A stretch of DNA of 64,000 bases from Streptomyces sp. NBC_01465. GTDB taxonomy: Bacteria; Actinomycetota; Actinomycetes; Streptomycetales; Streptomycetaceae. Location of the stretch: NCBI RefSeq assembly GCF_036227325.1, contig NZ_CP109467.1, forward strand, positions 8,928,001-8,992,000. The letters run 5' to 3'. A program made the translations under genes and the position numbers. The notes beneath the pieces are model-generated. The model did no database searches. It had not been told where the DNA came from and saw nothing but the letters and a program-made list of their open reading frames with translations. Positions 8,708 to 18,400 of the stretch are shown here, piece after piece (position 1 is the stretch's first letter; the number at the start of each line of letters is the position of its first letter).

Positions 8708-9556
8708 ATGGAAGAAACACCCTGTCCTGTGGAGGCCCGTGCTGTGGCCAACAGGTGGTGTGGCGGGAGGGCACAACTGGAGGTGATCAGCGACCGCCGA
8801 GGGGCAGCCGTGTGGAAGGCGACCGGGCCGTCCGGAACGGTGGAGATCAAGGCGGGGACCGGCGAGGGAGCGGCCATCACCTTGCGCGAGGCTCACGTCC
8901 TCAAGGCCATGGGCGAGCCCGGCCGGGACGTGGTGATGGACCGCAGGCAGGGCCTGGCATGGATGGTGACGCCCTGGTTCGAAGGTCCATCGACCTGGGA
9001 TGCGCTCAGAGGGGTGCGGGAGGGCAGAGGCGATGAATCGGCCGCGCTCGCCTGTGTCATCCAGCTATGTGAAGCCGTTACCCAACTGCACGCGGCCGGC
9101 TGGGTGCACGGCGACCTTCAACCCCAGCACTCCATCCACACCAAGGACGGTGTGCGGCTCATCGACTGCTCCTGGGCCTGGAGACGCGGCTTCGAACCCT
9201 CGTACGTCTTCCGGGGTGGTCTGCCGCATCTCCTCTCTCCCGAGCTGGCCGCCTCCGTCGAAGCAGGCACCCGACCCGTCGCCCCGATGCCTGCCGACGA
9301 CGTGTACGCCCTCGCAGCTGGGGTGTGGTGGGCGGTGACCGGAGCTTGGCCACTCGACTACGACGCAGCCGACATCCCTGTCTCCAGCATCAGCGCCGCG
9401 CAGCTACGTGAGGTCATCGCGACCCGGAGGGTTCCTCTCTGCACCACAACAGTGATGCCGTCCCTCCTGCAGATGATGGCGGCCGCACTTCTCGCTCCCT
9501 CAGAGCGACGACCGACTGCGGCTCAGCTGGGCCGAGCAGTCGGGTTGGGCTCTTGA
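8708..9556 (+). CDS. Protein-kinase-like protein with altered active-site motifs
   Basis: The 282-aa product starts at ATG 8708. It has the kinase fold order: a poor glycine loop, VEIK at 45-48 (candidate ATP-binding Lys48), Glu in LREAHVLKAM as the helix C partner, WVHGDLQPQH at 132-141 in the catalytic-loop position, then LIDCSW at 151-156 where DFG would be. The catalytic Asp of HGD and the metal Asp of DCS are present, but the HRD Arg is Gly and Phe-Gly are Cys-Ser. It may be an active small-molecule or protein kinase or a pseudokinase. It ends in a 34-bp convergent overlap with the next gene. Confidence 0.75.
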   Translation: MEETPCPVEARAVANRWCGGRAQLEVISDRRGAAVWKATGPSGTVEIKAGTGEGAAITLREAHVLKAMGEPGRDVVMDRRQGLAWMVTPWFEGPSTWDALRGVREGRGDESAALACVIQLCEAVTQLHAAGWVHGDLQPQHSIHTKDGVRLIDCSWAWRRGFEPSYVFRGGLPHLLSPELAASVEAGTRPVAPMPADDVYALAAGVWWAVTGAWPLDYDAADIPVSSISAAQLREVIATRRVPLCTTTVMPSLLQMMAAALLAPSERRPTAAQLGRAVGLGS

Positions 9557-9978
9557 CCTGCATGTACGAGGTAGGCGGGATCCTCCTCGATCCGGATCTC
9601 CTTCCGCCCTCTGGCGTACCGGTGACTGAACTCCACCGGCTCTTCGAACGAGATCGACAACAACGCCTCTGCACCAGGCATCGGCACCACCGGCCCCACG
9701 ACGTAGTGATGACGCGTCACCCCATGCATCTCCTCAACCGACGCCGTCGGCGAGATGCCGTGTCTGGGAGTTCCCTCCACGATCCACTTCGTGTGCAGCT
9801 CCACAACCCCCGGCTCGGGACACGCCCAGCTCAAGCGCGTGACCCACAACGCCCCAAAGTTGAACCACGTGCTCCATCCCCGACGGTCTGGGAGAAGACC
9901 CAACTCGGATGCCTCCATGGCTCCGTAGGCGAACGGGAGGCTGCTCCAGTGACCTATCAGCAGGTGGTCCAACTCCAT
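9523..9978 (-). CDS. Uncharacterised 151-aa protein
   Basis: A soluble protein starting MELDHLLIGHWSSLPFAYG, with a Trp-rich middle (RRGWSTWFNFGALWVTRL) and a C-terminal VEFSHRYARGRKEIRIEEDP. It has no signal peptide, membrane helix or recognisable catalytic motif. Streptomyces genomes carry similar stand-alone genes of unknown role; a contact-system immunity protein is one possibility with no direct support here. The ribosome binding site is weak. The 3' end overlaps that of the kinase-like gene. Confidence 0.55.
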   Translation of the reverse strand: MELDHLLIGHWSSLPFAYGAMEASELGLLPDRRGWSTWFNFGALWVTRLSWACPEPGVVELHTKWIVEGTPRHGISPTASVEEMHGVTRHHYVVGPVVPMPGAEALLSISFEEPVEFSHRYARGRKEIRIEEDPAYLVHAGQEPNPTARPS

Positions 9979-10089
9979 CTTCGGATTCTCATCCCTGTCG
10001 GTTCGGTTCGGATAGGCATCGGCCGGGTTGGATGAGAATGGGGCAAGTCGCAGAAGGGTGTGTCAGCGCGCCGCCCTACGCTGGATTGC

Positions 10090-10461
10090 ATGACAACACC
10101 AGTCGGGGGACTGCCGCTTGAGAGCGCCCGCCGGGTGGTGGAGCAACGTGTCCTCACCGACACGGTGCAGATCTTCATCCCTGGCGTCTTCGACCCCGAC
10201 ACGTTCGAGCAGACCCCGGACACGATCATCTGGGAAGGCCCCGGCGCGATCCTGCCCGACCACGGGGCGGACGTGACCGTACGGCTCACCGACGGGCAGG
10301 GCACACCGGTCGGCACGAGCGGCCGGTACCGGATGCTCACCCCGATCAGTGCGCCGACCCCCACCGCCGAGCACCGCATCACCTTGACCGAGCCCAAGGA
10401 CCCTGACGCAGCGGGCCGCATCTGGACCCTGGACAGCGTGAGCGCACCAGCACCCCGGTAG
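10090..10461 (+). CDS. DUF6093-family phage structural protein
   Basis: The product is 123 aa from ATG 10090 (MTTPVGGLPLESARRVVEQ). The layout (LTDTVQIFIPG, then TIIWEGPGAILPDHG, GRYRMLTPISAP and a C-terminal AGRIWTLDSVS) is that of the DUF6093 proteins in actinobacterial prophages, thought to be head-tail connector-like. In-frame codons upstream to 10060 are unlikely to be used. A decayed second copy follows at once. Together with the capsid-like gene at 1815 this marks a broken prophage. Confidence 0.7.
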   Translation: MTTPVGGLPLESARRVVEQRVLTDTVQIFIPGVFDPDTFEQTPDTIIWEGPGAILPDHGADVTVRLTDGQGTPVGTSGRYRMLTPISAPTPTAEHRITLTEPKDPDAAGRIWTLDSVSAPAPR

Positions 10462-10509
10462 TCCGGGTGAGCTGGCTGAAGTACGACACGACCTTGAACA
10501 ACGGGAGTT

Positions 10510-10926
10510 GACCATACTCGACATAGCCGCGACGAAGGCCGAACTGGAGGGGCTGCTCGTCGACACGGTCCGGATCAGCCGCCTCTCCGGCGCCCCCGTC
10601 GACCCGACACCGGAGAGCCCGTAAGGGAGGTCATCTACGAGGGGCGCGGTGCGCTGCTGTCCACCCACGGGCAGATCATGGCGACCCAGATGACCGGTGT
10701 GGACTGGGCGGGGGAGTCCGCGGCCTGGTACCAGTTCCTGACCCCACTGACTGCGCCCCACAGGCGGCCCACAGCAACGGAGGTTCCATCCGCTGAGGTG
10801 GTGACCTCGACCTGGTCGCCGGGCTCAGCGATCGGTACGCCGAGGCCCGAACTCGGGCGTCCACATGGGAAGTTGTGCGCGTCACCCGGCTCGACGAGCA
10901 GGGTGGCAGCGATGGGGTGACGCTGT
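10510..10926 (+). pseudogene. Decayed DUF6093-like gene copy
   Basis: Pieces of a second DUF6093-type protein lie in different frames: LEGLLVDTVRISRLSG near 10540-10595, VIYEGRGALLSTHGQIMATQ near 10629-10690, AAWYQFLTPLTAP near 10720-10758, then LSDRYAEARTRASTWEVVR and TRLDEQGG near 10820-10915. At least two frame changes and an in-frame stop (about 10622) break it. The pieces are collinear with the intact neighbour, so this was a tandem relative. Confidence 0.6.
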
Positions 10927-10937
10927 GACCGGCCCGC

Positions 10938-11523
10938 GTGGCCGAAGACGCGGAGCTCCACCGGCTGCAGATCACGCCGTCCACAACTGGCTCTGTGATC
11001 GAGCTCGGTGGGGTGGACGTCTCGCAGTATGTTGCCGCGTGCTCCCTCCAGCAGGTTGCCGGAGAACCGCCCACTGCGGTCCTGCACTTGAGCCCTCGCG
11101 CCGGTGGGGACTTCGTCAGGCTGGCGAGGGTGGTTGTCGGTCAGGCGCCCGATCCTGGACCGGCAGCGGCCGCGTTCCTGGAGGCGATCGACGGCAGCGA
11201 ACTGGAGCGGGCCGTGCTGGCCCGCCATGATCTACTGGATGGGCAGCCGCAGGAGCTCGCCAGGGCGATGCTGCGGTTGCTCATCGAATGGGCGCGTGGG
11301 GACTGGGCCGGATGGGAGTCCTCTGATGCCGTCACCTCTGACACCTGCACTCGAACGCGCATCCTGACGCTGGCGCGTACTCCAACGGGGCGCAGATCGC
11401 CGCCGCGTTGGACCGTCGGGAGGCGCTCACTCTGCCCGGGCTGTTAGCCGGAAACGATGCCGTCCGCCTGGCCGTCAAGCGCCGCAACTTCTTCCAGCTC
11501 ACTGACCCCCACGTCTCGCACTC
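10938..11523 (+). pseudogene. Phage-like ORF with 3' frameshift
   Basis: GTG at 10938 opens a frame encoding MAEDAELHRLQITPSTTGSV and a globular first 125 residues ending LIEWARGDWAGW. From about 11320 the reading in this frame becomes Arg/Thr/Cys-rich and noncoding-like. Another frame then carries coding-like SNGAQIAAALDRREALTL and RLAVKRRNFFQLTDP up to about 11515. A frameshift near 11330-11370 best explains this. The protein accompanies DUF6093 in phage-derived clusters, but its function is unknown. The pseudogene ends where the minus-strand STAND gene ends. Confidence 0.5.
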
Positions 11524-14500
11524 TCACATCCCCAGTACTTCGTATACGGCATCCATGGTGGCTTCTGTCTGGGTGACCCTCCTGATGCGATCAGCCCTGG
11601 CCGTGGAGCCGAGCTCCTCGAGCACGGCGGCGTAAGTGATCAGTGCGTCTCTCAGGTCGTCCGCGTACTCGTGCGGCGCGTACGCGGCCAACTGCACGAA
11701 CAAGGCGACCGCTTCCTTCAGCGCGGCCTCGGCCTGCGGAAGCCCGCTGCCCCGGGCGGTCCTCAGTCGGCCCGCTCCCGACAGCGCTTTAGCGATGAAG
11801 GGGCGGTAGAGGGCCGGGTCGGCGGGGGAGAGGCGGCGCAGGTTCTCTACGACCTCGTCGGCCGCGGTGAGTGCCTCCTCATACCGCTCGCCTTTGACCT
11901 GCAGGCTGTTGAGCCTGTTCACGGACACGGCGAGATGCGGCAGATGGGTCGCGGGATTGGCTGCGACCAGGCGCCAATAGAGGGCCAGTGCCTCGCGCGC
12001 TGCCGCCAGTGCCCCGTCCTCCTCAGTGTCGGCCAGCAGACTGCTCAGGTTGACCAGGCTCCTGGCGAGGTCCGCCTGGTGGGCCTCGGAGCCGCTTGCG
12101 GCCAGCCGCCGGTGGATGGCGACCGTCTCGTGCAGGGGCACCAGCGCCTCCCGCAAGCGCCCAGCGGCCCGCAGCTGGGTGGCTGATTCCTCCAACAAGG
12201 CGATGAGACGCTCGAGGTGGGTGTCCGGGTCGGCTTCGGCCAGTCGCCTGCGCACGTCGATCGCCTCCCGCAGGGCGGCCAGCACCTTGGGGCGCCGCAT
12301 GCCCCCCAGCAGGGCGCACAGGTTGTCCAGGGCCAGCGCGAAGTCGGGCAGGTGGGCGGCGGGCTCCACCTCGGCCAGTCGGCGGCCCACGTCGACCGCT
12401 TCTCGTATCACCTGCGACGCCTCGTCCAGACGTCCCCGGCGGGCGAAGACGGCACTGAGGTTGTTCAACGACTTGGCGAGGTCGGGCTCGTGGGCGTCGG
12501 GGTTGACCGTGGCCAGCCGGCGAAAGAGCGCCACGGCCTCCTCAAGCGTCGGCACCGCCTCATCCAGCCATCCGGCATCGACCTGGTAGCTTCCGAGATT
12601 GTCCAGGGCCGTGGCGAGGCCGGGTTCATGGGCATCGGAGTTGGCAGTGACCAGTCGTCTTGCGGTGGTGACGACCTCCTCCAGAGTCAGGGCCGCCTCC
12701 TGCGGCAGTCCGAGTTCCCGCAACCACAGCGCCCGGTGGCGCAGCGCCCGGGCGAGATCGGGCAGGTAGGCGGAGAGGTTCCGCTCCGCGACCAGCTGGA
12801 GAAGCTCGATGGCACTGTCGGCTGCCGCCAGCGCGTCCGTTGGCCGCTCCAGGGCGGAGAAGATCATCCCGAGATTGTCCGACGCGGTGGCGACCGGGAC
12901 GATGTAACGCTGCCGGGTGGCATCGTCGCCCTGGAGCAGGATGGCTGCCGCCTCCATCGTGACCTGCAGAGCCTCTTGTGGCCGTCGGCGCCGAAGGAGG
13001 GCGGAGCCCACGTTGATCAAGGCTCCGGAGAGAATGCTGGGGTCGCTCTGCGGATCGGCCGCCGTCAGCTCCCGCGAGATCGCCGCGGCCTCTTGCGCCA
13101 CCGCCAATTCCTCGACCTCCCTGCCCACGCCGGGCAGGTAAGCGCTCAGGTTGACCAAAGCTCCTGCCAGGCCTGCCCGGTGGGCCCCGGGATCGGCCTC
13201 TGCCAGCGAGCGGAACATAGTGGTGGCACGCTCCGCAGAGGCCACCGCTTTGTCGGCCAGACCGGCATGGGCGTAGCGCGCGGAGAGATGGCTGTGCAGG
13301 ATCGCCCGGTCAACGGCAGATTCGGTGTCCGCCAGGCGGCGGTGGGTGAGGCGCTCGGCCACTGCGGCGATGCCCGCGTCGAGGTCGATGTGCCGGCCTG
13401 CGGGCAGGACCGTGTCGATCGATTCGAGGACCCCGAGCAGGCTGCCGTCCAGCACCTCACCGTCCGCGATTTTGGCCAGGGCGCCGAGCCCGGCCGAGCC
13501 CGCGTCCAGCGCGATTTGAGGATCGGCCTTCACCACCGGGTACAGGTACCCCTCCCCGACATGCGGCCAGCGGTCCGCCGCTGCCGCGAGGTGGGCGACG
13601 GTCCGGGGCGTCCAGGCCGGCGCCGCGCCATCCATCCCGCGGCGCAGGACCGCGGCGGGAACGGAAGCCGCCCAGGCGTCCGACGGGTACCCGGTGATCG
13701 GGCTGCCGGGCAGCATGAGAGCGACGAAGTCCTCTGCCAGGCGATCGGGCAGCAGCGGTTCGAAGGAGTCGACGCGAGCAGGGTCTGCGGGCGGGTAGCA
13801 GACGCCGTGGTCCAGGAGGATCCGCTCGGCGGGTGCGTGCGGCATCAGCCGTTCAATGACGCTCCTGGCGGTCCGCCGGTCAGCGGGTCCGATCAACGTG
13901 GCGGCGAACACCGCGCGCGCCATGTCCTCGTCGGAGGTCCTAAAGTCGAGGCCGTGCCGGGCGTTCTCATACAACTGGCGCCAATTCTCGTGCTCCCGAT
14001 CCAGCAGATAGACCGTCCGGCCGACCATGTCGGCGGGGGCACGGCGACCGTGAGCCGCCGCGTCCACCGCCACCAGGGCGGCCATGTGCACCACCAGCGT
14101 CACCCCGAAGTCCGGATCGTCCAACGCATCCGCAGGTGTGATCGCCCGAGGGTTGTCGATCTGCGGGTAGTGCCGGGCAAAGCACTCGCACGCCGCTGTG
14201 AACATGCGCTGGCGCGCGCTGCCATCGTCGGGCAGCGGCGGCAGAAACTGATCGGACGTGTCGATGCTCTCCCGGAACTGGCCGAGCTTTCCCCGCAGTG
14301 CCGGCCATCCGGTTGCCGACCGTCCGATCAGCAGCACCCTCGCCGGGACGGAGTGGCGCAGGATGCGGTTGTGGAGCAGCCAGCTCAGGTCCGCCAGGGG
14401 CCAACGGTCCGCATAGTCGACCAGCAACAGGACCCCGGTGTGCCCGTCGAGACGCAGGTCCTCGCCGGCTTCCGCCGGCGGGTGGGCGTCGGTGCCGTGC

Positions 14501-14886
14501 GTCGCATCGACCACCTTCCAACCCGCGCCCAGGGACTCGGCGGCCAGCAGGTTCGCCAGACGCGTCTTTCCCTGGCCGCCCTTCCCGTGCAACCACCGCA
14601 CCGAGAGCCGCGGCCCGGTGTCCCGCCACGTGAGCAGCCCCTCCAACTCGGCTGCGCGGCCCGTGAAGTCGACGATCTCCGCGCGTGCATCGAGCATCCG
14701 GCTGGGCTGGGCCCGCAGCCACGGCGACTCCAGGCCCGTGCGCCGACGGTGGCCGAACAACAGGTACACCGGCCTGCCGTCGCCGAAGACGTGGATGTCC
14801 GCGCCGATGCACCCATAGCCGAAGCCGTTCTCGACGTGCACGACCTGCTGGACACCGGCCGAATCCCCGGACGGCACCTGGGTCAT
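11524..14886 (-). CDS. STAND-type NTPase with TPR array
   Basis: The product is 1,120 aa. Residues 1-50 form a short N-terminal segment (VHVENGFGYGCIGADIHVFG) like the adaptor tails of these proteins. The P-loop WLHGKGGQGKTRLA (Walker A 101-108) and Walker B VLLLVDYAD (152-160) define the NTPase. From about residue 530 to the C-terminus run repeated helix pairs of 42-45 residues (LATALDNLGSYQVDAGWLDE, LAKSLNNLSAVFARRGRLDE), a kinesin-light-chain-like TPR superhelix. Such proteins are signal-sensing switches related to NLRs and implicated in anti-phage defence. Its ATG overlaps the preceding gene's stop by 4 bp, so the two are translationally coupled. The effector is not obvious. Confidence 0.85.
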   Translation of the reverse strand: MTQVPSGDSAGVQQVVHVENGFGYGCIGADIHVFGDGRPVYLLFGHRRRTGLESPWLRAQPSRMLDARAEIVDFTGRAAELEGLLTWRDTGPRLSVRWLHGKGGQGKTRLANLLAAESLGAGWKVVDATHGTDAHPPAEAGEDLRLDGHTGVLLLVDYADRWPLADLSWLLHNRILRHSVPARVLLIGRSATGWPALRGKLGQFRESIDTSDQFLPPLPDDGSARQRMFTAACECFARHYPQIDNPRAITPADALDDPDFGVTLVVHMAALVAVDAAAHGRRAPADMVGRTVYLLDREHENWRQLYENARHGLDFRTSDEDMARAVFAATLIGPADRRTARSVIERLMPHAPAERILLDHGVCYPPADPARVDSFEPLLPDRLAEDFVALMLPGSPITGYPSDAWAASVPAAVLRRGMDGAAPAWTPRTVAHLAAAADRWPHVGEGYLYPVVKADPQIALDAGSAGLGALAKIADGEVLDGSLLGVLESIDTVLPAGRHIDLDAGIAAVAERLTHRRLADTESAVDRAILHSHLSARYAHAGLADKAVASAERATTMFRSLAEADPGAHRAGLAGALVNLSAYLPGVGREVEELAVAQEAAAISRELTAADPQSDPSILSGALINVGSALLRRRRPQEALQVTMEAAAILLQGDDATRQRYIVPVATASDNLGMIFSALERPTDALAAADSAIELLQLVAERNLSAYLPDLARALRHRALWLRELGLPQEAALTLEEVVTTARRLVTANSDAHEPGLATALDNLGSYQVDAGWLDEAVPTLEEAVALFRRLATVNPDAHEPDLAKSLNNLSAVFARRGRLDEASQVIREAVDVGRRLAEVEPAAHLPDFALALDNLCALLGGMRRPKVLAALREAIDVRRRLAEADPDTHLERLIALLEESATQLRAAGRLREALVPLHETVAIHRRLAASGSEAHQADLARSLVNLSSLLADTEEDGALAAAREALALYWRLVAANPATHLPHLAVSVNRLNSLQVKGERYEEALTAADEVVENLRRLSPADPALYRPFIAKALSGAGRLRTARGSGLPQAEAALKEAVALFVQLAAYAPHEYADDLRDALITYAAVLEELGSTARADRIRRVTQTEATMDAVYEVLGM

Positions 14887-15359
14887 TCAGCCGCCTCGGG
14901 CTCGTCACCGACGACGACCGAAGGCGCGGTCGGCGGCTGCTCCGGCCCGTGATGGACGATCACATTCCCGCCGAGCGAGGCGAACACCCGCCCGCGATCA
15001 CGGGCGATATTCGTCTGTCGCTGCTGCCATACCTGTTGCGCCGACGGCAGTTGCTCCTGGACCTCGCGCACCAAAAGCTGAAGTTCCTCCGCCGCATCGG
15101 GATGCTGCCGCAGCAGGGCCGCGAGCTGAAGCCGCCAGACCGGAACCAGGTCTTGGCGGACCGCCTCCGCATCGTCGGAGCTCGCCACCAACGCGGCATG
15201 CCCATCCAACTGCCCATCAATGGCAGCTCGTTGAACGTCATCGGCGCGGCGGAACAGTCCGGCCATCCGTGCGCGCGCCGTCGACCAGCCGTCGGTGGCC
15301 ATAGCAGCCACCACCGTTGTCGCCCCGCTCATGGCCAAAGCAGCCACCTCATCGAACAC
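14883..15359 (-). CDS. Small helical partner protein upstream of STAND NTPase
   Basis: The 158-aa protein has a hydrophobic N-terminal helix (ALAMSGATTVVAAMATDGW), then charged helices (RMAGLFRRADDVQRAAIDGQ) and a C-terminal GNVIVHHGPEQPP. Similar small genes directly precede TPR-NTPase genes in Streptomyces. The four-base ATGA overlap with the 1,120-aa NTPase and the shared idea of a short terminal adaptor segment argue that they form one device. A role as membrane-directed effector or adaptor is my inference. No enzymatic motif is visible. Confidence 0.65.
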   Translation of the reverse strand: MFDEVAALAMSGATTVVAAMATDGWSTARARMAGLFRRADDVQRAAIDGQLDGHAALVASSDDAEAVRQDLVPVWRLQLAALLRQHPDAAEELQLLVREVQEQLPSAQQVWQQRQTNIARDRGRVFASLGGNVIVHHGPEQPPTAPSVVVGDEPEAAE

Positions 15360-15452
15360 GACGCTCCCTCGCCATCCTCAATCGGATCCCGCTCCCGCGG
15401 CCACGCAACGTATCGCCACCCACTGTAAGTTGTCCCCCGCCGCGCCCTCCCC

Positions 15453-18400
15453 TCACCGCGCAACCCCACCATGAGACGCCACCTCGCCGTCGAGCAGGGC
15501 GACCACCAGCGCAGCGAGCTCGGCCCGGCAAAACACCACGGCCGCGAGCCATTCCGGGGTTCTCGTCCGCGTCGCCAGCAGGCCCGCGATGTGGCGGCGG
15601 CAGAGCGCAGGATCGATGGCCACAGCCGCAAGCACCAGCGCCCGCACCTCGCGCTCCTTATTAGCCAAGCTCCGCGAACCGAGGCTGCCAAAGGCTTCCT
15701 CCAACAAGGCGACGGCCGCCTCCTGCTCGCCGTTACGGGCCAGCGCCTCGGCACGGGCGGCGAGCACCGGGATCCGCGAGTTTGCCAGCGCATCGTCCGC
15801 GCGATGAAGCATCGCATCGGCGCGATCCGGACGGCCTATGCGCGCGGCCACCTCCGCCACGGCCGCCCCTTGCTGCGCCCGGGCGCCCTTCGTCGCGTCC
15901 GTCCATCCCTCGGCGGCCCGCCGGGCCAGATCGAGGAGGCGCTCGACATGGTCGTTCCTCCCCAGGGCGGCCGCGATCTCCGCGACTCTGAGCAATGCCT
16001 GCGCCCTGTTCGGCACCGTCACCGACAGCGCCTCATACTCGGCGGCGGCGAGATCTCCCCCGACCGCGTGCTTCACCGCCGGTCCCGACTGGTCGCTGAA
16101 CATGTCGGGCATCTGGATCCGGTCGGCGAACCTCCCGGCCCACTCCAGATCCCCGCTGCGCAGGGCCGCCGACGCCGCAACGGTGGCGGGATCCTGCTCC
16201 AGGCCCCTCCGGGACCTGGAGACCGAGGTCTTGGACACGGACCGGGCCACGGTCAGCAACCGCTCGGCCAGGGCGAAATGGCCCGCCTCGGCGGCTCCGA
16301 TCGTGGCCTGTTCGAGGGCGAAGACGTAGCTTTTCTCTCCGGCGTGCGAGGCAAACTCCCGGGCGAGGGCGTGGTCTCCGGCGCGTCCGGCACCCCGCCC
16401 CAGGATCGCCGCGATGCGGTGCACCGCATCGGCGTCACCGTTCGAGTTGGCCAGCGCGAACAGCGCTCCTGCCTGGTCGAACCGACCGTGGTGGGCCACG
16501 GCCTCGGCCACGGCCAGGGTCTCCCAGAAATGGCCCGTGCCGGGTGTGTCGAGATCCCGCAGGATCCGTTCGGCGCGGCCCGGACTCCCGCATTGGGCCA
16601 GGGCCACGGCGAGATCGACCCGGCTGTCCGAATGATGGCGCGGACCCTCGATCGAGGCGGCCGCCCGCACGGCGTTCTCCAGATACACCGACGCGGCATC
16701 GGAGTTGCCGCCCTCGTGAGCCGCCTCGGCGCAACGTATCAGCGCGGACAACCGCACCTGCGGCTCCACGAGGCCGTCGAGCAGATGCCAAGCCTGAGCG
16801 GGGAGGTCGAGCAACTGGTACAGATGCGCCACGCGGGCGGCCCCCTGCCCGCCCTGCCCGGCCGCCTCTTCCACCAGACGCAGGCACAGATCTCGATCGG
16901 GCACACGCGCCGCGGCCTCGGCGAGGCCAAGCACGGCCAAGAACCGTTCCCGGACCGCTCGCAGCACGCCAGCGTCCGTCGCCTCCGCCACAGGAGCGGG
17001 CAGCCTGGCCAGCATCCGCTCCGCGACCCGCAACAGCGCGCCACCGGCCTTGAGCCCCTCCTGGTGGGCGACCCCCCGCGCGAACTCGGCGTACACACGA
17101 ATCTGCGCACCCGCACCCTGGGGCCGGGGAAAGGCAACAACGCACTCCTTCGCCCCGCGCACCTGGGCCGAGCGGGCGGCTATGCCGACGAGGGCGTCGT
17201 CGCTTCGCCCGCTGGTGCTGTGGGCAAGGCCCTCGGCCATCCCGAGAATCCGCAGGGCGTCGGCGCGGTCGCCGATCTCCAAGTGGGCCTCGGCCACTGC
17301 GGCCAGGGCCACAGCCATGAGATCCGTCCCGGGGCTGGGCGGTGCGACACACGCGAGGTGCTCCGCCTCCCGCAGCAGCTCCAAGGCCGTCGTCCGCGCA
17401 CCGCACGCGTGCGCGGTGCGGGCCAGGCCGGCCAAGGATGGAGCGCTCCAAACTCCGCCGCCCGGATCGTCGAGGGCGATGGCCCGGGCTCGAGCGACGT
17501 AACGGCGGGCACGCTCGGTGTCCCCCCGGCGTGCGGCCACCTCGGCCATGCCCGTGTACGCCCGGACAGAGTGCCAGATCACCGATGCCAGGCACTCGGC
17601 CCAGGACCACTGCCCCTGCTCGGCCCAAGCCACCGGGAGAGCCGCCGGGAAGCCGAAGCTCACATGCCCCGGACGTTCGGTCAGCCGATAGCGGCGCATG
17701 GCCAGGACACACGACTCACCCAGGCTGTCCGCCTCCGTCGCCGCCAGGACGTTCAGGACATCAGTGATTTCCTGCCAGGCAGCGGCGGGGTGACCAGCCC
17801 GGCGTTGCCATAACGCGATCCGCTCGGGCGAGGGGAGGGCGGCCAGCGCGGCGATATCCGCGCCCGCGACGAGCACCGCGGGGTAATGGTCCAGGAGATA
17901 CGCCGGGGTGTCGTCCGGCCAGCCCCGACGGGCGAACTGTTCGGCCCAGGCGTGCAGAGCGCCACGATGCCGCTCGGTCTCGGCGTGACCGATCGCGGCG
18001 AGGGTCTCTCGGCGCACGTCGTCGGCGAGGTCGAACCGCTCCTGAGACGAGTCCGGGTCGCCACGCGACGCCAGTACGCCAGAGGGGGCCCTCCGCAGCA
18101 CAGCCCGCACGTCGTGCGCATCCATGCCGCCGCCTCGCGCGGCGATGACCGCTTCGAGGTCATCCGCGCTCAGGGGGCCGGCGACGGCCAGAGCCCCCAG
18201 CACCGTCCGGGCATCACCATCCGCCAGCACGGTGGCGAGGGGGCTCGCAGACAACAGGACACGAGGGCAGCGTTGTTCGTCTCGCAGCGGGTGCGACCGG
18301 GGCACGGCCCCCGGAATCTCGGGCAGGGCGCGACTGAAGAGCAAAACGTGACCGTGGGAGCCCGTCGCGGCAGGCAGCAGGGCCGCGATCGGGGGCGACT

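Noticed and set aside
12217..14952. A 911-aa open frame opposite the TPR-NTPase
   Set aside because: Third-position GC and the P-loop/TPR pattern lie on the minus strand; the plus frame is compositionally typical of a high-GC shadow.
15471..17813. A 780-aa open frame opposite the second STAND gene
   Set aside because: It is rich in Gly, Arg and His with no domains; the minus strand has Walker A and B motifs.
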